Source: Arhodomonas sp052060015 (GTDB taxonomy: Bacteria > Pseudomonadota > Gammaproteobacteria > Nitrococcales > Nitrococcaceae). From it: 64,000 nt of DNA. Each line of letters begins with the position of its first letter. The first letter of the stretch is position 1. This document shows positions 53,621 to 63,908 of this stretch, piece by piece. A model generated the notes under the pieces. It was given only the letters and a program-made list of their open reading frames with translations, was not told the origin of the DNA and made no database searches. The stretch spans positions 1 to 64,000 of the forward strand of contig NZ_JBPODZ010000001.1 in assembly GCF_052060015.1 (NCBI RefSeq), given 5' to 3'. The position numbers and the translations under genes were made by a program.

Positions 53621-55051
53621 TCAGTCCTCGCCGCCCAGGGCCCAGGCCGCCGGGGACTCGCACAATGGCAGGTCGAGTGCGGGCCGGCTGACCGCCAGCT
53701 GCTTGCGTACCGCCTGCAGGGCGCTGCGCACGCCTTCCTCGACCACGGGGTGATAGAAGGGCATCTGCAGGATTTCGTCGACGGTAAGCCGCTGCTGCAC
53801 CGCCCAGGCGAGCATGTGGGCGATGTGCTCGCCGTCGGGGATGGCCATCTCCGCGCCGAGCAGTCGGCCGTCCTCCTTGCTGGCATAGACCCGCAGGTGG
53901 CCGGCGTTGCGCCCCGCCATGAGGGCACGGGCCTGGCGGGAGAAATCGGCGTCGCCGGCGACGAAGCCCCCTTCCGGCAGCTGGGCGTAGCCCAGCCCCA
54001 CCCGGGCGGCGTTGGGCTCGCCGAAGACGATGGCGAGCGGTGCCCGCCGGCCGATGCACTCCGCATCGGGGTTCAGGGCGTGGTAGGCGGCGATGCGCCC
54101 CTCGTCGGCGGCCTCGTGCATCAGCGGCTGGGCGGCATTGACGTCCCCGGCGATATAGACGGGCAGGTCGCCGAGGCGCAGTGTCCTGGGGTCGAAGTCC
54201 GGGACGCCGCGCTCGTCGGTGGTGACCCCGAGCTCCTCCAGGCCGAGGCCTTCCAGGTTGGGCCGCCGGCCCACGGAGGCCAGGACCCAGTCCACCTCGT
54301 GCGTCTCCCCGCCGGCATGCACCTGAACGGCCTCGCCGCCGGCGTCCTCCAATTCCACGTCCACGCCGGTTTTCACCTGCATGGAGCGGGACAGGGCGGC
54401 CAGCATGGCCTCGTTCACCGCCGGGTCCGAAAGCCCGGCGACGAAGGGGGCGCGGCTGAAGCCGCGCACGTCGAGCCCCAGTTGCCCAAGGGCCTGGCCG
54501 AGCTCGGCGCCGATGGCGCCGAGCCCCACCACCGCCACCCGACGGCCCAGGTCGCGTTGCTCGAAGAAGTCATCGGTGCTGATCACGCGATCGCCCAGGG
54601 CCTGCCAGGGGCCGGGGATCACCGGCCGGCTGCCGGTGGCGATGATCACCGCGTCGGCCTCGATGCGCTTATCGCCCACCTCCAGGGTGTTGCCGTCCAG
54701 GAAGCGGGGGCGGCCACGGATGCTGCGATCGCCCAGGGACTTGGCGAGCTGGATGGGGCCGGCGATGAACCGGTCGCGGAGCTCGCGGACCCGCTCCATC
54801 ACCGCCGGGAGGTCCACGGACAGCGCCTCCGTGCCCTCCACGCCCGCCTCGGCCAGGAAACGCCGGCCGGCGAAGCCGTGGGCAGCGGCCAGCAGCGCCT
54901 TCGACGGCATGCAGCCCACCCGGGCGCAGGTGGTGCCGTAGGGGCCGTCGTTGATCAGCACGACGTCGTCGGTGTGGCGCTGGGCCTCTTTCAGCGCGGT
55001 GAGGCCAGCGGTGCCGGCGCCGATGATGGCAAGCCTTGCCTTGTGCTTCAT
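53621..55051 (-). CDS. Dihydrolipoyl-dehydrogenase-like flavin disulfide reductase
   Basis: A 476-residue pyridine-nucleotide disulfide oxidoreductase: FAD motif IIGAGTAGL at the N-terminus, redox pair CARVGC (C-x4-C) in YGTTCARVGCMPSKA, NAD motif VVGLGAIGAELG, second FAD site PVYIAGDVN, and the C-terminal acid-base dyad in HPVVEEG. No E1 or E2 dehydrogenase subunits lie nearby, so the disulfide substrate may not be lipoamide of a 2-oxo-acid complex. Convergent with the AMMECR1 gene, four bases between. AAGGAACC precedes the ATG. Confidence 0.9.
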   Translation of the reverse strand: MKHKARLAIIGAGTAGLTALKEAQRHTDDVVLINDGPYGTTCARVGCMPSKALLAAAHGFAGRRFLAEAGVEGTEALSVDLPAVMERVRELRDRFIAGPIQLAKSLGDRSIRGRPRFLDGNTLEVGDKRIEADAVIIATGSRPVIPGPWQALGDRVISTDDFFEQRDLGRRVAVVGLGAIGAELGQALGQLGLDVRGFSRAPFVAGLSDPAVNEAMLAALSRSMQVKTGVDVELEDAGGEAVQVHAGGETHEVDWVLASVGRRPNLEGLGLEELGVTTDERGVPDFDPRTLRLGDLPVYIAGDVNAAQPLMHEAADEGRIAAYHALNPDAECIGRRAPLAIVFGEPNAARVGLGYAQLPEGGFVAGDADFSRQARALMAGRNAGHLRVYASKEDGRLLGAEMAIPDGEHIAHMLAWAVQQRLTVDEILQMPFYHPVVEEGVRSALQAVRKQLAVSRPALDLPLCESPAAWALGGED

Positions 55052-55149
55052 GGTTCCTTGTCCTGTTGGTCGGTGTCGGCGTGATCCCAAGATCCCCACA
55101 GTGCGGGTGGTCTCCCCGGTTTTCCAGCCCGGCGCCACCGCGCGCGGTC

Positions 55150-58100
55150 TCACGCCTTCGCTTCCTCGTTGCCACCGCGGGTCCAGCCCCAATCATCGAA
55201 CAGGACGTAGAGCGCGGGCAGCACCAACAGGACCAGCACGGTGGTGGTGAGCAGGCCGAAGACCACGGCGATCACCAGGGGCTGGATGGCCAGGGCCTGG
55301 GTGCTGGTCTCGAACATCAGCGGCAGCAGGCCGGCGATGGTGGTCGAGGAGGTGATCAGGATGGCGCGCAAACGGTCCCGACTGGCCCGCGCGGCCGCCT
55401 CTACGGCGCTACGCCCGCGCTGCCGGTGTGCCTTGATGAACAGCACCAGGAGGATGGAGTCGTTGACCACAATACCGGCCAGCCCCGCGGCACCGATCAG
55501 CGATGGCATCGACAGATAGAAGCCCATCAGCACATGCCCCCAGACGGCGCCGAGGAAGGCGAGGGGGATCGCGAGCATGACGATGAACGGCTCCGCGTAG
55601 CTGCGGAACTGAAAGGACAGGATCACGAACACCCCCACCAGGCCGATCAGCAGGCCCCGGGCGATGGAGCCGCCGGTCTCCGCCGAACGGGCGGTCTGGC
55701 CCTCGAAGCGGATGTCCACGCCGGGATGGCGCTCGCGAAAGGCGGCCAGCCAGCCACTGGATTGCAGGTCGGTCACGATCTCCTGGCCGCTGCTGCGGCG
55801 CGCGTCCACGTTGGCCTCCACGGTGACGGTGCGACGGCCGTCGATACGCCTGATCTGGGCCCAGTCCCGCGCCTCGCGAATCTCCGCGACCTCGCCGAGG
55901 GGGACCCGGTCGCCGTTCGGCAGCGCGATCGTCTGATCGGCGAGATCGTCGAGGCTGTCACGATCGGCGGCGGGCTCGCGGACCACGACCTCCACGTCGC
56001 GGTCGCCGATGCGCTGGGTATCGGCAATCTCGCCGAGCCAGGCGGCGCGTAACTGCGTGGCGACCTCCTCGGCGGTCAGCCCCAGGCTGTGCGCCCCCGG
56101 TGCCAGTGACAGGCTCCGCTGGGGCTTTCCGGGGCGCAGGTCATCCATCACGTTATAGGTGGCCGCGTAACCGCGGAGGTGCTCCGCGGCCTCCACCGCG
56201 GCGCCCTTGAGGGCATCCAGGTCCTCGCCCTGGAGGCGCATCTCGATGGGCACCCCGGCGGGCCCGAAGCCGGGTTCCTGGATGGTCAGGCTGTGGATGC
56301 CGGGGATGGCACCGATCTCTGCGCGCCACTCGGCGGTCAGCTCGTCGAGACCGACCGTGCGGCGCTCCGCGGTGAGCAGGTCCACCATCACCGTGGCCAC
56401 GTGAGGGCCCGTCTCTCCCGCGCTGGGGTTGTGGTTGAAGCGGCTCTGAACGGATTCCACCAGGGCCGCCTCGCCGGGCTGTTGCGGCGCATAGCGTTCC
56501 TCGAGCCGTCCCATCGCCGCCTCGGCGCGTTCCACCACCGCCTCGGTGCGGTGCAGGGGCGTGCCCTGGGGCATGAGGATGCGGGCCTCCAGCACGTCGC
56601 CCTCGATGTCCGGCATCGCCTCGCTGCCGATGTGGCCGCCCGCGAGCAGGCCGACCGAGCCGAGGATCACCGCCAATAGCAGGGCCAGGGTGGCATGGCG
56701 CCAGCGGATGGCGGCATCCGCGACCCGCCCGATCCCCTCGCGAAAGCGTTCGAAACCCCGATCGAAGCCCCGGCGGAAGCGACTCCCCCGGCCTTCACGC
56801 AGGCCGGGGACGCCGGCCTTCAAGTGGTGGGGCAGCACCCAGAAGGCCTCGATGAGGCTGGCGGCCAGCGCGGCGATCAGGACGATCGGCAGCACCTCGA
56901 GCACGGCCCCCAGCTCCCCGACCAGAAAGGCCAGGGGCCCGAAGACCACCGTGGTGGTCAGGAATGAGGACACCACGCCGGGCAGCACCTGGCGGGTGCC
57001 CTCGGTGACCGCCGCTACTGCGGTGGGCTGCTCGCCGGCGTGAACGGCGATGTTGTCGACGATCACCACCGCGTCGTCCATGACGATACCGATGGACATC
57101 AGCAGCGCCACCAGGGTGATCATGTTCAGCGACAGCCCGGTCATCGCCATCACGAAGAAGGCCCCCATGAAGGCGGCCGGTAGCCCGAGCACCGCCCATA
57201 GGGCGAGCCGCGGACGGAAGAACAGGCTCATGACGGCGACCACCAGGATCAAGCCGAGGACGCCGTTTTCCACCAGCATCTGCAGGCGGTCGCGGACGAT
57301 GCTGGTCATGTCCTGGGTGACGGTGAAGCGCACCCCGTCGCCGAAGCGCCGGCGCTCCTCGGCGACCAGCGTCTCCAGGCGATCCTTCACCCGTAGCGAG
57401 TCTGCGGCCAGGCTCTTGCTCACCTCCAGGACCATCGCCCGCTCGCCGTCGAAGCGGATGTAGTCCTCCTCGAACTCGCCGGCCTGGCGGATGGTGGCGA
57501 GGTCGCCGAGGGTGAGCTCGCCGCCGTCGGGGTCGGAGACCACCACCAGGCCTTCCAGCTCGGCGCGCGAGCGGCGTTGATCGGTAAAGCGCAACTGGAT
57601 GTCCCGGTCCCGGGTCTCGAGGGTCCCCAGGGGCAGGTCCACGTTCTGTCCCGCCACCCGCCGTGCCAGCTCCCGCGCCGAGAGCCCGTGCTGGCCGAGC
57701 ACCTCGCGGGGGACCTCCACCTGCCACTGGCGCTGGGAGAGCCCCTGGACGGAGACCTCCGCGACGCCCGGCAGGGCGATGATCCGCTCCTCCAGGCTGT
57801 GGGCGTAGTCCTCGAGTTGGCCGGTAGGCATGGCGCCGGTGACCGCCACCGCGGCCACCAGGTCGCTGCGATGGAGCTCGCGGACCACCGGTTCCTCGGC
57901 GCGCTCCGGCAGATCGGTGATCGCGCCCACTTCGGTGTCGATGTCGTTGACGAAGCGCAGGGGATTACCCCCCTCCGCCATGGTCGCCACCGCGCTGGCA
58001 CGATTGTCCTGGGCGGTGCAGCTGAGCTCGTCGAGGTGCTCGACGATCTTCACGGCGTCGTGCAGGCGCCGGCAGACCTCGTCCTCGACGTCCGCTGCGG

Positions 58101-58257
58101 TGGCGCCGCGGTAGACCACCTCTATACTGACCTCCACCGGGCGGTAGTCCGGGAAGGTCTCCCGCTTGAGGGAGGGCGCGGCGAACAGGCCCGCCGCGAT
58201 GATGATCACCAGCAGCAGATTGGCGGCGGTGGGGTGTCCGGCGAAGTAGCGGATCAT
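55150..58257 (-). CDS. RND-family efflux pump (HAE type)
   Basis: A proton-driven inner-membrane pump of 1035 residues with the usual twelve helices and two periplasmic halves. The N-terminus (PTAANLLLVIIIAAG, then VEVVYRGATAADVED-like segment) and IGIVMDDAVVIVDNI in helix 4, with the paired Asp residues, are typical of AcrB/MexB-like and related pumps. It overlaps the adaptor gene by four bases. No outer-membrane factor gene is present. Substrate unknown. Confidence 0.93.
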   Translation of the reverse strand: MIRYFAGHPTAANLLLVIIIAAGLFAAPSLKRETFPDYRPVEVSIEVVYRGATAADVEDEVCRRLHDAVKIVEHLDELSCTAQDNRASAVATMAEGGNPLRFVNDIDTEVGAITDLPERAEEPVVRELHRSDLVAAVAVTGAMPTGQLEDYAHSLEERIIALPGVAEVSVQGLSQRQWQVEVPREVLGQHGLSARELARRVAGQNVDLPLGTLETRDRDIQLRFTDQRRSRAELEGLVVVSDPDGGELTLGDLATIRQAGEFEEDYIRFDGERAMVLEVSKSLAADSLRVKDRLETLVAEERRRFGDGVRFTVTQDMTSIVRDRLQMLVENGVLGLILVVAVMSLFFRPRLALWAVLGLPAAFMGAFFVMAMTGLSLNMITLVALLMSIGIVMDDAVVIVDNIAVHAGEQPTAVAAVTEGTRQVLPGVVSSFLTTTVVFGPLAFLVGELGAVLEVLPIVLIAALAASLIEAFWVLPHHLKAGVPGLREGRGSRFRRGFDRGFERFREGIGRVADAAIRWRHATLALLLAVILGSVGLLAGGHIGSEAMPDIEGDVLEARILMPQGTPLHRTEAVVERAEAAMGRLEERYAPQQPGEAALVESVQSRFNHNPSAGETGPHVATVMVDLLTAERRTVGLDELTAEWRAEIGAIPGIHSLTIQEPGFGPAGVPIEMRLQGEDLDALKGAAVEAAEHLRGYAATYNVMDDLRPGKPQRSLSLAPGAHSLGLTAEEVATQLRAAWLGEIADTQRIGDRDVEVVVREPAADRDSLDDLADQTIALPNGDRVPLGEVAEIREARDWAQIRRIDGRRTVTVEANVDARRSSGQEIVTDLQSSGWLAAFRERHPGVDIRFEGQTARSAETGGSIARGLLIGLVGVFVILSFQFRSYAEPFIVMLAIPLAFLGAVWGHVLMGFYLSMPSLIGAAGLAGIVVNDSILLVLFIKAHRQRGRSAVEAAARASRDRLRAILITSSTTIAGLLPLMFETSTQALAIQPLVIAVVFGLLTTTVLVLLVLPALYVLFDDWGWTRGGNEEAKA

Positions 58258-59624
58258 CGCTGCGACCCCGCCGCCCGCTCCCGCAGGGCCGTTTCCGCCT
58301 CTTGGTCACGCCGGGGCCGCACTGCCATGCCGTCCACCGCCGGGACGGGGTCGTCGATGATGACCCGCTCCCCGGCTTCGAGCCCGTCGCTGATGATGGC
58401 CAGGTCGTTCTGCTGAAAGGCCACCCGCACGGGACGGCGCTGCAGTCGCTGGTCCTCGGTGACCAGGTAGACCTCGCCGTCGTGGACGGCGCCGGCGGGC
58501 ACGATCAGCCGGGGCTCCGGCGAGGGGGTCCGCAGTCGGGCCTGGACGTACATCCCCGGCTGCAGGGCCGGGCGCTCCGGGGGTGACGCCTCCCGGTAGG
58601 GGTCGTCCACCGTCACCACCACCCGCATGGCGCGGGTCGTGGGGTCGGGGCCGCTGGCGATCCGGGTCACCCGCCCGGTCCAGTGCACATCCTCGGCCGC
58701 GACCAGGGTCAGCTCCGCGGTGACCCGCCCCAGATCCAGGCGTTCCAGGATGTCCGTGGGCGCCGGTGGCGACACCGGTGTGATCACGGCACCGACGAGT
58801 CGGCGCAGCATGGGCAGGGGGATATGGGCCTCCACCTCGGTGGCCGCGACGCTGTCCGCCTCGAAGAGCAATTCCCCGGCGCGCACCCGATCATGGAGCT
58901 CCACTTGGACCTCGCTCATCCGCAGGTCGTAGGGCGCCCGGAAGCGCGTATCCTCCAGGTCCTCACGGGCCTGCTCGCGGCGCGCTTCGGCCCGTTCCTG
59001 CTCCGCCTCCAGGCGGTTGCGACGGGCCGGGATGAGGGCCAGCTCGTTTTCGAGGCTGGTGACCGACTGGCGCTGGGCGATGGTGGCCCGGCGCTGCTCG
59101 TCGCGCTGGGAGCGGGAGATGGAACCCCGCTCGGCGAGCCGTTCGATGCGCTCGAGCTCCTTTTCGGCGAGCGCCAGGCGCTCCCGCTCCAGCGCCACTA
59201 ACTCCCGGGTGTTGGTCTCTTCGCGCTCGAGCTGGCGGAGCTCAGCGGCCAGGCGGGCCAGATCCGCCTGCGCCTCGGCCTCGGCCAGGCGATAGCGGGT
59301 GGGATCGAGCCGCAGCAGCAGGGTCCCCTCGGTGAGGATGCTGCCGCTCTCCAGCTCCGGGTGGCGCTCCACCACGCGGCCGGCGACACTGGCGGTGGCA
59401 CGCCAGCGCTCCGCGGGCCGTGAGACGCCGCGGCCGCGGGCCTCGATCTGCAAAGGCAGCGATTGCGCCTCTATGAAGCGTAGGGCCGGCGCCTCGATCC
59501 CGGCCTCCGTGCGTTCGGGCTGCTCGCCGCGGATGACCGCAAGGGCGAGCAGTGCCGCACCCACTGCAAGCCCTGCAACCACCCATCCCAGCCGCAGCAG
59601 CCGCCGGAATCCGGATGTATCCAT
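58254..59624 (-). CDS. RND periplasmic adaptor (membrane fusion protein)
   Basis: Links the RND pump to an outer-membrane channel. The 456 residues are an N-terminal membrane helix (about 10-30), a first lipoyl half (SVAGRVVERHPELESGSI), a long Arg/Glu/Ala coiled coil (about 120-220), a second lipoyl half (TRFRAPYDLRMSEVQVELHDRV), a barrel and a membrane-proximal domain (LIVPAGAVHDGEVYLV). It is the first gene of the pair with the pump, overlapping by four bases. Confidence 0.93.
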   Translation of the reverse strand: MDTSGFRRLLRLGWVVAGLAVGAALLALAVIRGEQPERTEAGIEAPALRFIEAQSLPLQIEARGRGVSRPAERWRATASVAGRVVERHPELESGSILTEGTLLLRLDPTRYRLAEAEAQADLARLAAELRQLEREETNTRELVALERERLALAEKELERIERLAERGSISRSQRDEQRRATIAQRQSVTSLENELALIPARRNRLEAEQERAEARREQAREDLEDTRFRAPYDLRMSEVQVELHDRVRAGELLFEADSVAATEVEAHIPLPMLRRLVGAVITPVSPPAPTDILERLDLGRVTAELTLVAAEDVHWTGRVTRIASGPDPTTRAMRVVVTVDDPYREASPPERPALQPGMYVQARLRTPSPEPRLIVPAGAVHDGEVYLVTEDQRLQRRPVRVAFQQNDLAIISDGLEAGERVIIDDPVPAVDGMAVRPRRDQEAETALRERAAGSQR

Positions 59625-59682
59625 ATTCGTTCCTCCGCGCCGGCATCCAATCCGTGCACAGGGTACAAGCCCCGGCCCCGGC

Positions 59683-60570
59683 TCAGCCTTGACGCATGTT
59701 TACCAGGGCGACGCCCGTGACCACGACGGCCAGGCCCACCAGTGCCCGGGGTGCCAGGGTCTCGTCGAACAGTAGATAGCCGAGGATGACGGTAAACGGC
59801 GGGGCCAGGTAGAACAGGCTGGCCACCTTGGCGGCCGCGCCCCGGCGGATCAACGCGAACAACAACCCAACGGCCCCCACCGAGAGCACCAGGACCAGCC
59901 AGCCCAAGGCGAACACGAACTCCCCGGTCCAGGCGATCTCCCGGGTCTCGATGGCGAAGGCCAGCGCACCGAGGGCGAGGGCGCAGGCGGCGAACTGGAT
60001 GGCCCCGCCGGTGCGCAGGTCCGTGGCCGGGCAAAAGCGCTTCTGGTACAGGGTGCCCAGGGTGATGGCCACCAGCGCCAGCAGTGCCCCGCCCAGGTTC
60101 ACTGCCGTGGCGGTACCGCCCTCCAGACGGCTGGAGATCACCAGGGCGACACCGGCGAAGCCCATGAGCAAGCCGGTCCACTGCCGGGTGGTGACGCGCT
60201 CGCCCAGGATCACCCCCGCGAGGGCGGCGGTGAGCAGGGGCTGGAGGGAGACGATGATGGCGGTCACGCCGGCGGCCAGCCCGTGCTCGATGGCCCAGAA
60301 CACGCCGCCGAGATAGCCGCCATGGACGAGCAGGCCGGCGACGGTGACATGACCCACGCCGGCCCGGGAGGCCGGCCATGGCGCCCCGGTGGCCAGCGCC
60401 ACCGCGGCGAGCAGGGCGCTGGCGATGACCATGCGCACGGCGAGAAAGGTGAAGGGCTCGGCGTGGGGCAGGCCGAGACGCGCGCCGATGAAGCCGGTGC
60501 TCCACAACAGCACGAACAACGCCGGCATCCCGAACCGCCACAGCGCCCGGGTCTCCGCATCACTGACCAA
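59683..60570 (-). CDS. EamA/DMT-family transporter
   Basis: A drug/metabolite-superfamily permease of 295 residues with ten helices made of two EamA repeats (PALFVLLWSTGFIGARLGLPHAEP opening the first, in parts FVLLWSTGFIGARLG; VGLLFALIRRGAA and TLAPRALVGLAVVVTGV in the second). Export of an amino acid or similar is typical. The only in-frame start is TTG at 60570, with AAGGAG ten bases upstream. The ribosome site supports it. Confidence 0.88.
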   Translation of the reverse strand: MVSDAETRALWRFGMPALFVLLWSTGFIGARLGLPHAEPFTFLAVRMVIASALLAAVALATGAPWPASRAGVGHVTVAGLLVHGGYLGGVFWAIEHGLAAGVTAIIVSLQPLLTAALAGVILGERVTTRQWTGLLMGFAGVALVISSRLEGGTATAVNLGGALLALVAITLGTLYQKRFCPATDLRTGGAIQFAACALALGALAFAIETREIAWTGEFVFALGWLVLVLSVGAVGLLFALIRRGAAAKVASLFYLAPPFTVILGYLLFDETLAPRALVGLAVVVTGVALVNMRQG

Positions 60571-60743
60571 TGTGGTTCACTCCTTCTCCCGCGTCCGTCA
60601 CGCCCGGCGAGCATACTGGGCGTGCGACGCAGTCGCCACTCTCGACCGGCTAGCAGCATGTCCTCGCGGCGGTGGAACCACTAGACTGTGGAGGGGAATA
60701 ACCGGAGGGTTCGAAGAACAGCACATCGGAGGGAGCCCCACCC

Positions 60744-63700
60744 ATGTCCACCGCCATCGCCCGCCCGCGCCTGTTCGCGGAGTTCGATGCGGCCTTGCCT
60801 GGGCGTACGCTATGGCTGGTTGCGGCCGGTGGCTATGGTAAGACCACGCTGGCCACGTCCTACGCCGCCGAACGCGGTTTGCCGCTGCTCCATCTCACGG
60901 TGGGTGACGCGGGCCTCACCGTGGGCGATCTCTTCTATCGGTTGCGCGAGGGCGCGCTGCGGGTTTTGGGGGAGGAGGCGGCCTCGCTGCCGGTGCTCAA
61001 TCCCGAGTATGCCGCCAGCCCGGCGGTATTCGCCCGGCAGTTCGCCGAGGAGCTGGTGCGACTGGCGCCCGAGGGCACGGTGTTGTTCCTCGACGACCTC
61101 CATCGGCTGCACCCGGAGCATCCCATCCACCCGGTCCTGGTCACCCTCGCCGGGGCGACGGGCGCCGGGCTCCGGCTGATCATCGCGAGCCGCCACGAGC
61201 CCCCCGGAGCGTGGTCCCGCCTGCGCGGGCAGGGCCGGCTGCGGGCGGTCGATGAGGGCATGCTCGCCTTCGATCTCGCCGAGACGGAAAGCCTGCTGGC
61301 CGCGGAGGGCGTGGGCCAGGAGGAGGCCGGCAGGCTGCACGCCACCACCGGCGGCTGGCCGGTGGGGATGATGCTGCTGCTCGAGCACCATCGTCGCACC
61401 GGTTCCCTGCCGGCACCGGAGCAGGCCGATCGCCCGGTCGCGGACTGGTTCGTCCATGAGATCCTCGCACCCCTCGACGCCGATGATCGGGTCCTCCTGC
61501 GCGACTGTGCCATGCCCGCCCAGTTCCCACCGGATGCCGCCGCCGAAGTCACCGGGGTCGCCGATGCCGGGGAGCGGCTCGCCCGCCTCCAGCGCGAGCA
61601 CGCCTTTGTCTTTACCGGTACCGACGCCGCCGGTGAGCGGCTGTGCCGTTTCCATGATCTGTTCCGGGAGTTCCTCTGCCGCGAGGCTGGGGAACGCTAC
61701 GGCCTCGAGGCCCGGCAACAGGCCGCCGCCCGCTGGGGGCGGGCCCTGTGGCAGCGGGGGTACTGGAGCGAGGCGGTGCGGCTGTTCCGCGAGGCGGGTG
61801 AGCAGGAGGCCCTGGCGGCGTCGATACGGCAAGTGGCCGGAACGCTGCTGCAGAGCGGGCGGGGGGATACCCTGTTCAACTGGCTCATGTTGGTGCCGGA
61901 GGGGCGCCGCCGTGGCGATCCCGTGCTCACCCTCTGGGAGGGGATGTGCCTGATGCTCCAGGACACCCGCCAGGCCCGGGCCTTGCTCGCGACGGCCTGG
62001 GAGTCGGTGAGCGCCGAGCGGGACTACGCCCACATGGCCATTGCTTGGAGCGGCATCGTCGACAGCATCTGGCTGGAGTGGGCCCATGTGTCCGAGTACG
62101 AGCCCTGGATCGACGAGTTCCTGCGCTTCGAGGGGGAGTTCCGCGCCCACCTCCCGGCACCCCTGTGGCTGACCGTGTTGCGCGGCATCGTCGCCGCCCT
62201 CTGCTACGGCCGGCCTCAGGATCCGTCCCTGGCGCGCTGGGAGCGGGAGGCCCTGAGCGCGCTCTCCGGACCCATGCCGGACAACGAGCGGGTGATGCTC
62301 GCCTGCCAGCTGCTCTATCTCAACACCTGGCAGTTCGGCCGCCGCGCCGGGGCCAACCGGGTGCTCACAGTGATGGCAGGGCAGACGGGGGCGGTGGAGC
62401 GGGCCTCGCCACTGGCGCGCTGCCTCTGGCGTACCTTCACGGCGCTGTGTGCGCTGCTCTTCGAGGGCGACCGGGAGCAGTGCCTCGCCGAGGCCGCCGA
62501 GGGTCGGGCCCTGATCCGCGATTACGGCATCGGTACCTGGGACTGCGCGGTACCTCCGCTGCACTGCGCCCTGTGCTTCAACGACGACGTCGCGTTGGCC
62601 GACTGGATGGCCTGGTTCACCCGTACCGACTGCAAGGCCAACCGCCCCTTCTACGACACCTTCCAGGCCCATTTCCACGCCGGCCAGGCGTGGCTGCAGG
62701 GCCGGGTCCACGAGGCCTGCGAGCACGCCCGGGAGAGCGTCACTGTGGGCGAGAGCCATGGCTCGGTGGTGATCTCCGCGGGTTTCCACGCCCTCTATGC
62801 CGGCCTGCTCGCCGAGGCCGGCCGGATGCCGGAGGCGCTGCGGCTCGCGGCGCGGGCGCGCCGGATCGGCGCCGGTTTCGACAGCGATTTCCTCCAGGTC
62901 TTCCTGTACCTGGCGCTGGCGCGGATGGCACTGCACGGCCGCCGCCCGGAGCGGGCACTGCCCTACCTGCGCCGGGCCTTCGCGGCCGGGGAGCGCCAGC
63001 GGATGTTCTTCCCGGTAATGATCCGCTCCCGGGAGCTCTCTGTGCTCTGCGCCCTGGCCCTGAGCCGCGACATCACCCCGGAATATGCCCGCTGGCTCAT
63101 CCACCTCCGCGGGCTCGCCCCGCCTCGGGAGGCCTGGTTGCGCCGCTACTGGCCCTGGCGTTGTGAGATCCGCGTGTTCGGGGGATTCCGCGTGAGCGTG
63201 GACGGCGAGGGCCGCGGCGAGGGCGGCCGTGGCCGGCCACTGCCCCGGGCCCTGCTGGCGCATCTGGTGCTGGCCGGACCCCGGGGCCTTGGCCAGGAGG
63301 AACTGGCCACGGCCCTGTGGCCGGAATCCGGCCGCACCAAGGCGCTGAACAGCCTGTACGTGACCCTGCACCGCCTGCGCGATCGTATCCTCGCTGACCC
63401 GGCGGCGGTGGTCAGCGAGGGGGGGCGGATTCGATTGGACGCCGACCGGGTGTGGGTAGATGCCTGGAGTTTCCAGGCGGCGAGCGCGGAGGCCGGGGAC
63501 GATCCGGAACAGCTGGCCGCCGCGCTGGCGCTCTACCAGGGCGTGCCCGAACTACCCGGTGTGGACCCGATGGACGCGGAGCCCTGGCAGGTAGGCCTGG
63601 AACGGACCTACGAGCGCCTGGCGGTGCGCCTCGGTGGCATCCTCGAGGATCAGGAGCCGGAGGCGGCCGCCGGGCACTATCGCAACGCCCTGATGCATGC

Positions 63701-63872
63701 CCCCTTGAGCGAGCCGCTCTGGGCCGGCGCCCTGCGCAGCGAGGCGGCGCTGGGCAGCGTTGCCGGGGTGCGGCGCACCTTCAGGGAGCTGGAACGCTGC
63801 TTCCGCCGGGAGCTCGATGCCGCGCCGTCGTCGTCGCTGACGGCGCTTTACCAGGAATTGGCGGAAGGGTAA
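60744..63872 (+). CDS. STAND-type ATPase regulator with C-terminal BTAD
   Basis: A large signal-transducing regulator of 1042 residues. The N-terminal MalT/STAND-like NTPase has Walker A AAGGYGKTT (about 28-36) and Walker B VLFLDDLH (about 112-119), with GGWPVGM as the sensor helix. Helical TPR-like repeats occupy about 330-800. The C-terminal winged helix and bacterial transcriptional activator domain (about 808-1040) read RVFGGFRVSVDG, then ATALWPESGRTKALNSLYVTLHRLR. MalT-type helix-turn-helix is replaced by an OmpR-like wing as in SARP-like activators. CGGAGGGAG precedes the ATG. It probably controls the downstream catabolic genes, 36 bases away on the same strand. Confidence 0.9.
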   Translation: MSTAIARPRLFAEFDAALPGRTLWLVAAGGYGKTTLATSYAAERGLPLLHLTVGDAGLTVGDLFYRLREGALRVLGEEAASLPVLNPEYAASPAVFARQFAEELVRLAPEGTVLFLDDLHRLHPEHPIHPVLVTLAGATGAGLRLIIASRHEPPGAWSRLRGQGRLRAVDEGMLAFDLAETESLLAAEGVGQEEAGRLHATTGGWPVGMMLLLEHHRRTGSLPAPEQADRPVADWFVHEILAPLDADDRVLLRDCAMPAQFPPDAAAEVTGVADAGERLARLQREHAFVFTGTDAAGERLCRFHDLFREFLCREAGERYGLEARQQAAARWGRALWQRGYWSEAVRLFREAGEQEALAASIRQVAGTLLQSGRGDTLFNWLMLVPEGRRRGDPVLTLWEGMCLMLQDTRQARALLATAWESVSAERDYAHMAIAWSGIVDSIWLEWAHVSEYEPWIDEFLRFEGEFRAHLPAPLWLTVLRGIVAALCYGRPQDPSLARWEREALSALSGPMPDNERVMLACQLLYLNTWQFGRRAGANRVLTVMAGQTGAVERASPLARCLWRTFTALCALLFEGDREQCLAEAAEGRALIRDYGIGTWDCAVPPLHCALCFNDDVALADWMAWFTRTDCKANRPFYDTFQAHFHAGQAWLQGRVHEACEHARESVTVGESHGSVVISAGFHALYAGLLAEAGRMPEALRLAARARRIGAGFDSDFLQVFLYLALARMALHGRRPERALPYLRRAFAAGERQRMFFPVMIRSRELSVLCALALSRDITPEYARWLIHLRGLAPPREAWLRRYWPWRCEIRVFGGFRVSVDGEGRGEGGRGRPLPRALLAHLVLAGPRGLGQEELATALWPESGRTKALNSLYVTLHRLRDRILADPAAVVSEGGRIRLDADRVWVDAWSFQAASAEAGDDPEQLAAALALYQGVPELPGVDPMDAEPWQVGLERTYERLAVRLGGILEDQEPEAAAGHYRNALMHAPLSEPLWAGALRSEAALGSVAGVRRTFRELERCFRRELDAAPSSSLTALYQELAEG

Positions 63873-63908
63873 CGATCCGGACAAACGATCAACAGGGAGA
63901 GACTGCCG

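Noticed and set aside
60810..63371. 853-codon minus-strand frame opposite the STAND/BTAD regulator
   Set aside because: Low-complexity composition and no recognisable domain; the plus strand has clear Walker and BTAD motifs.
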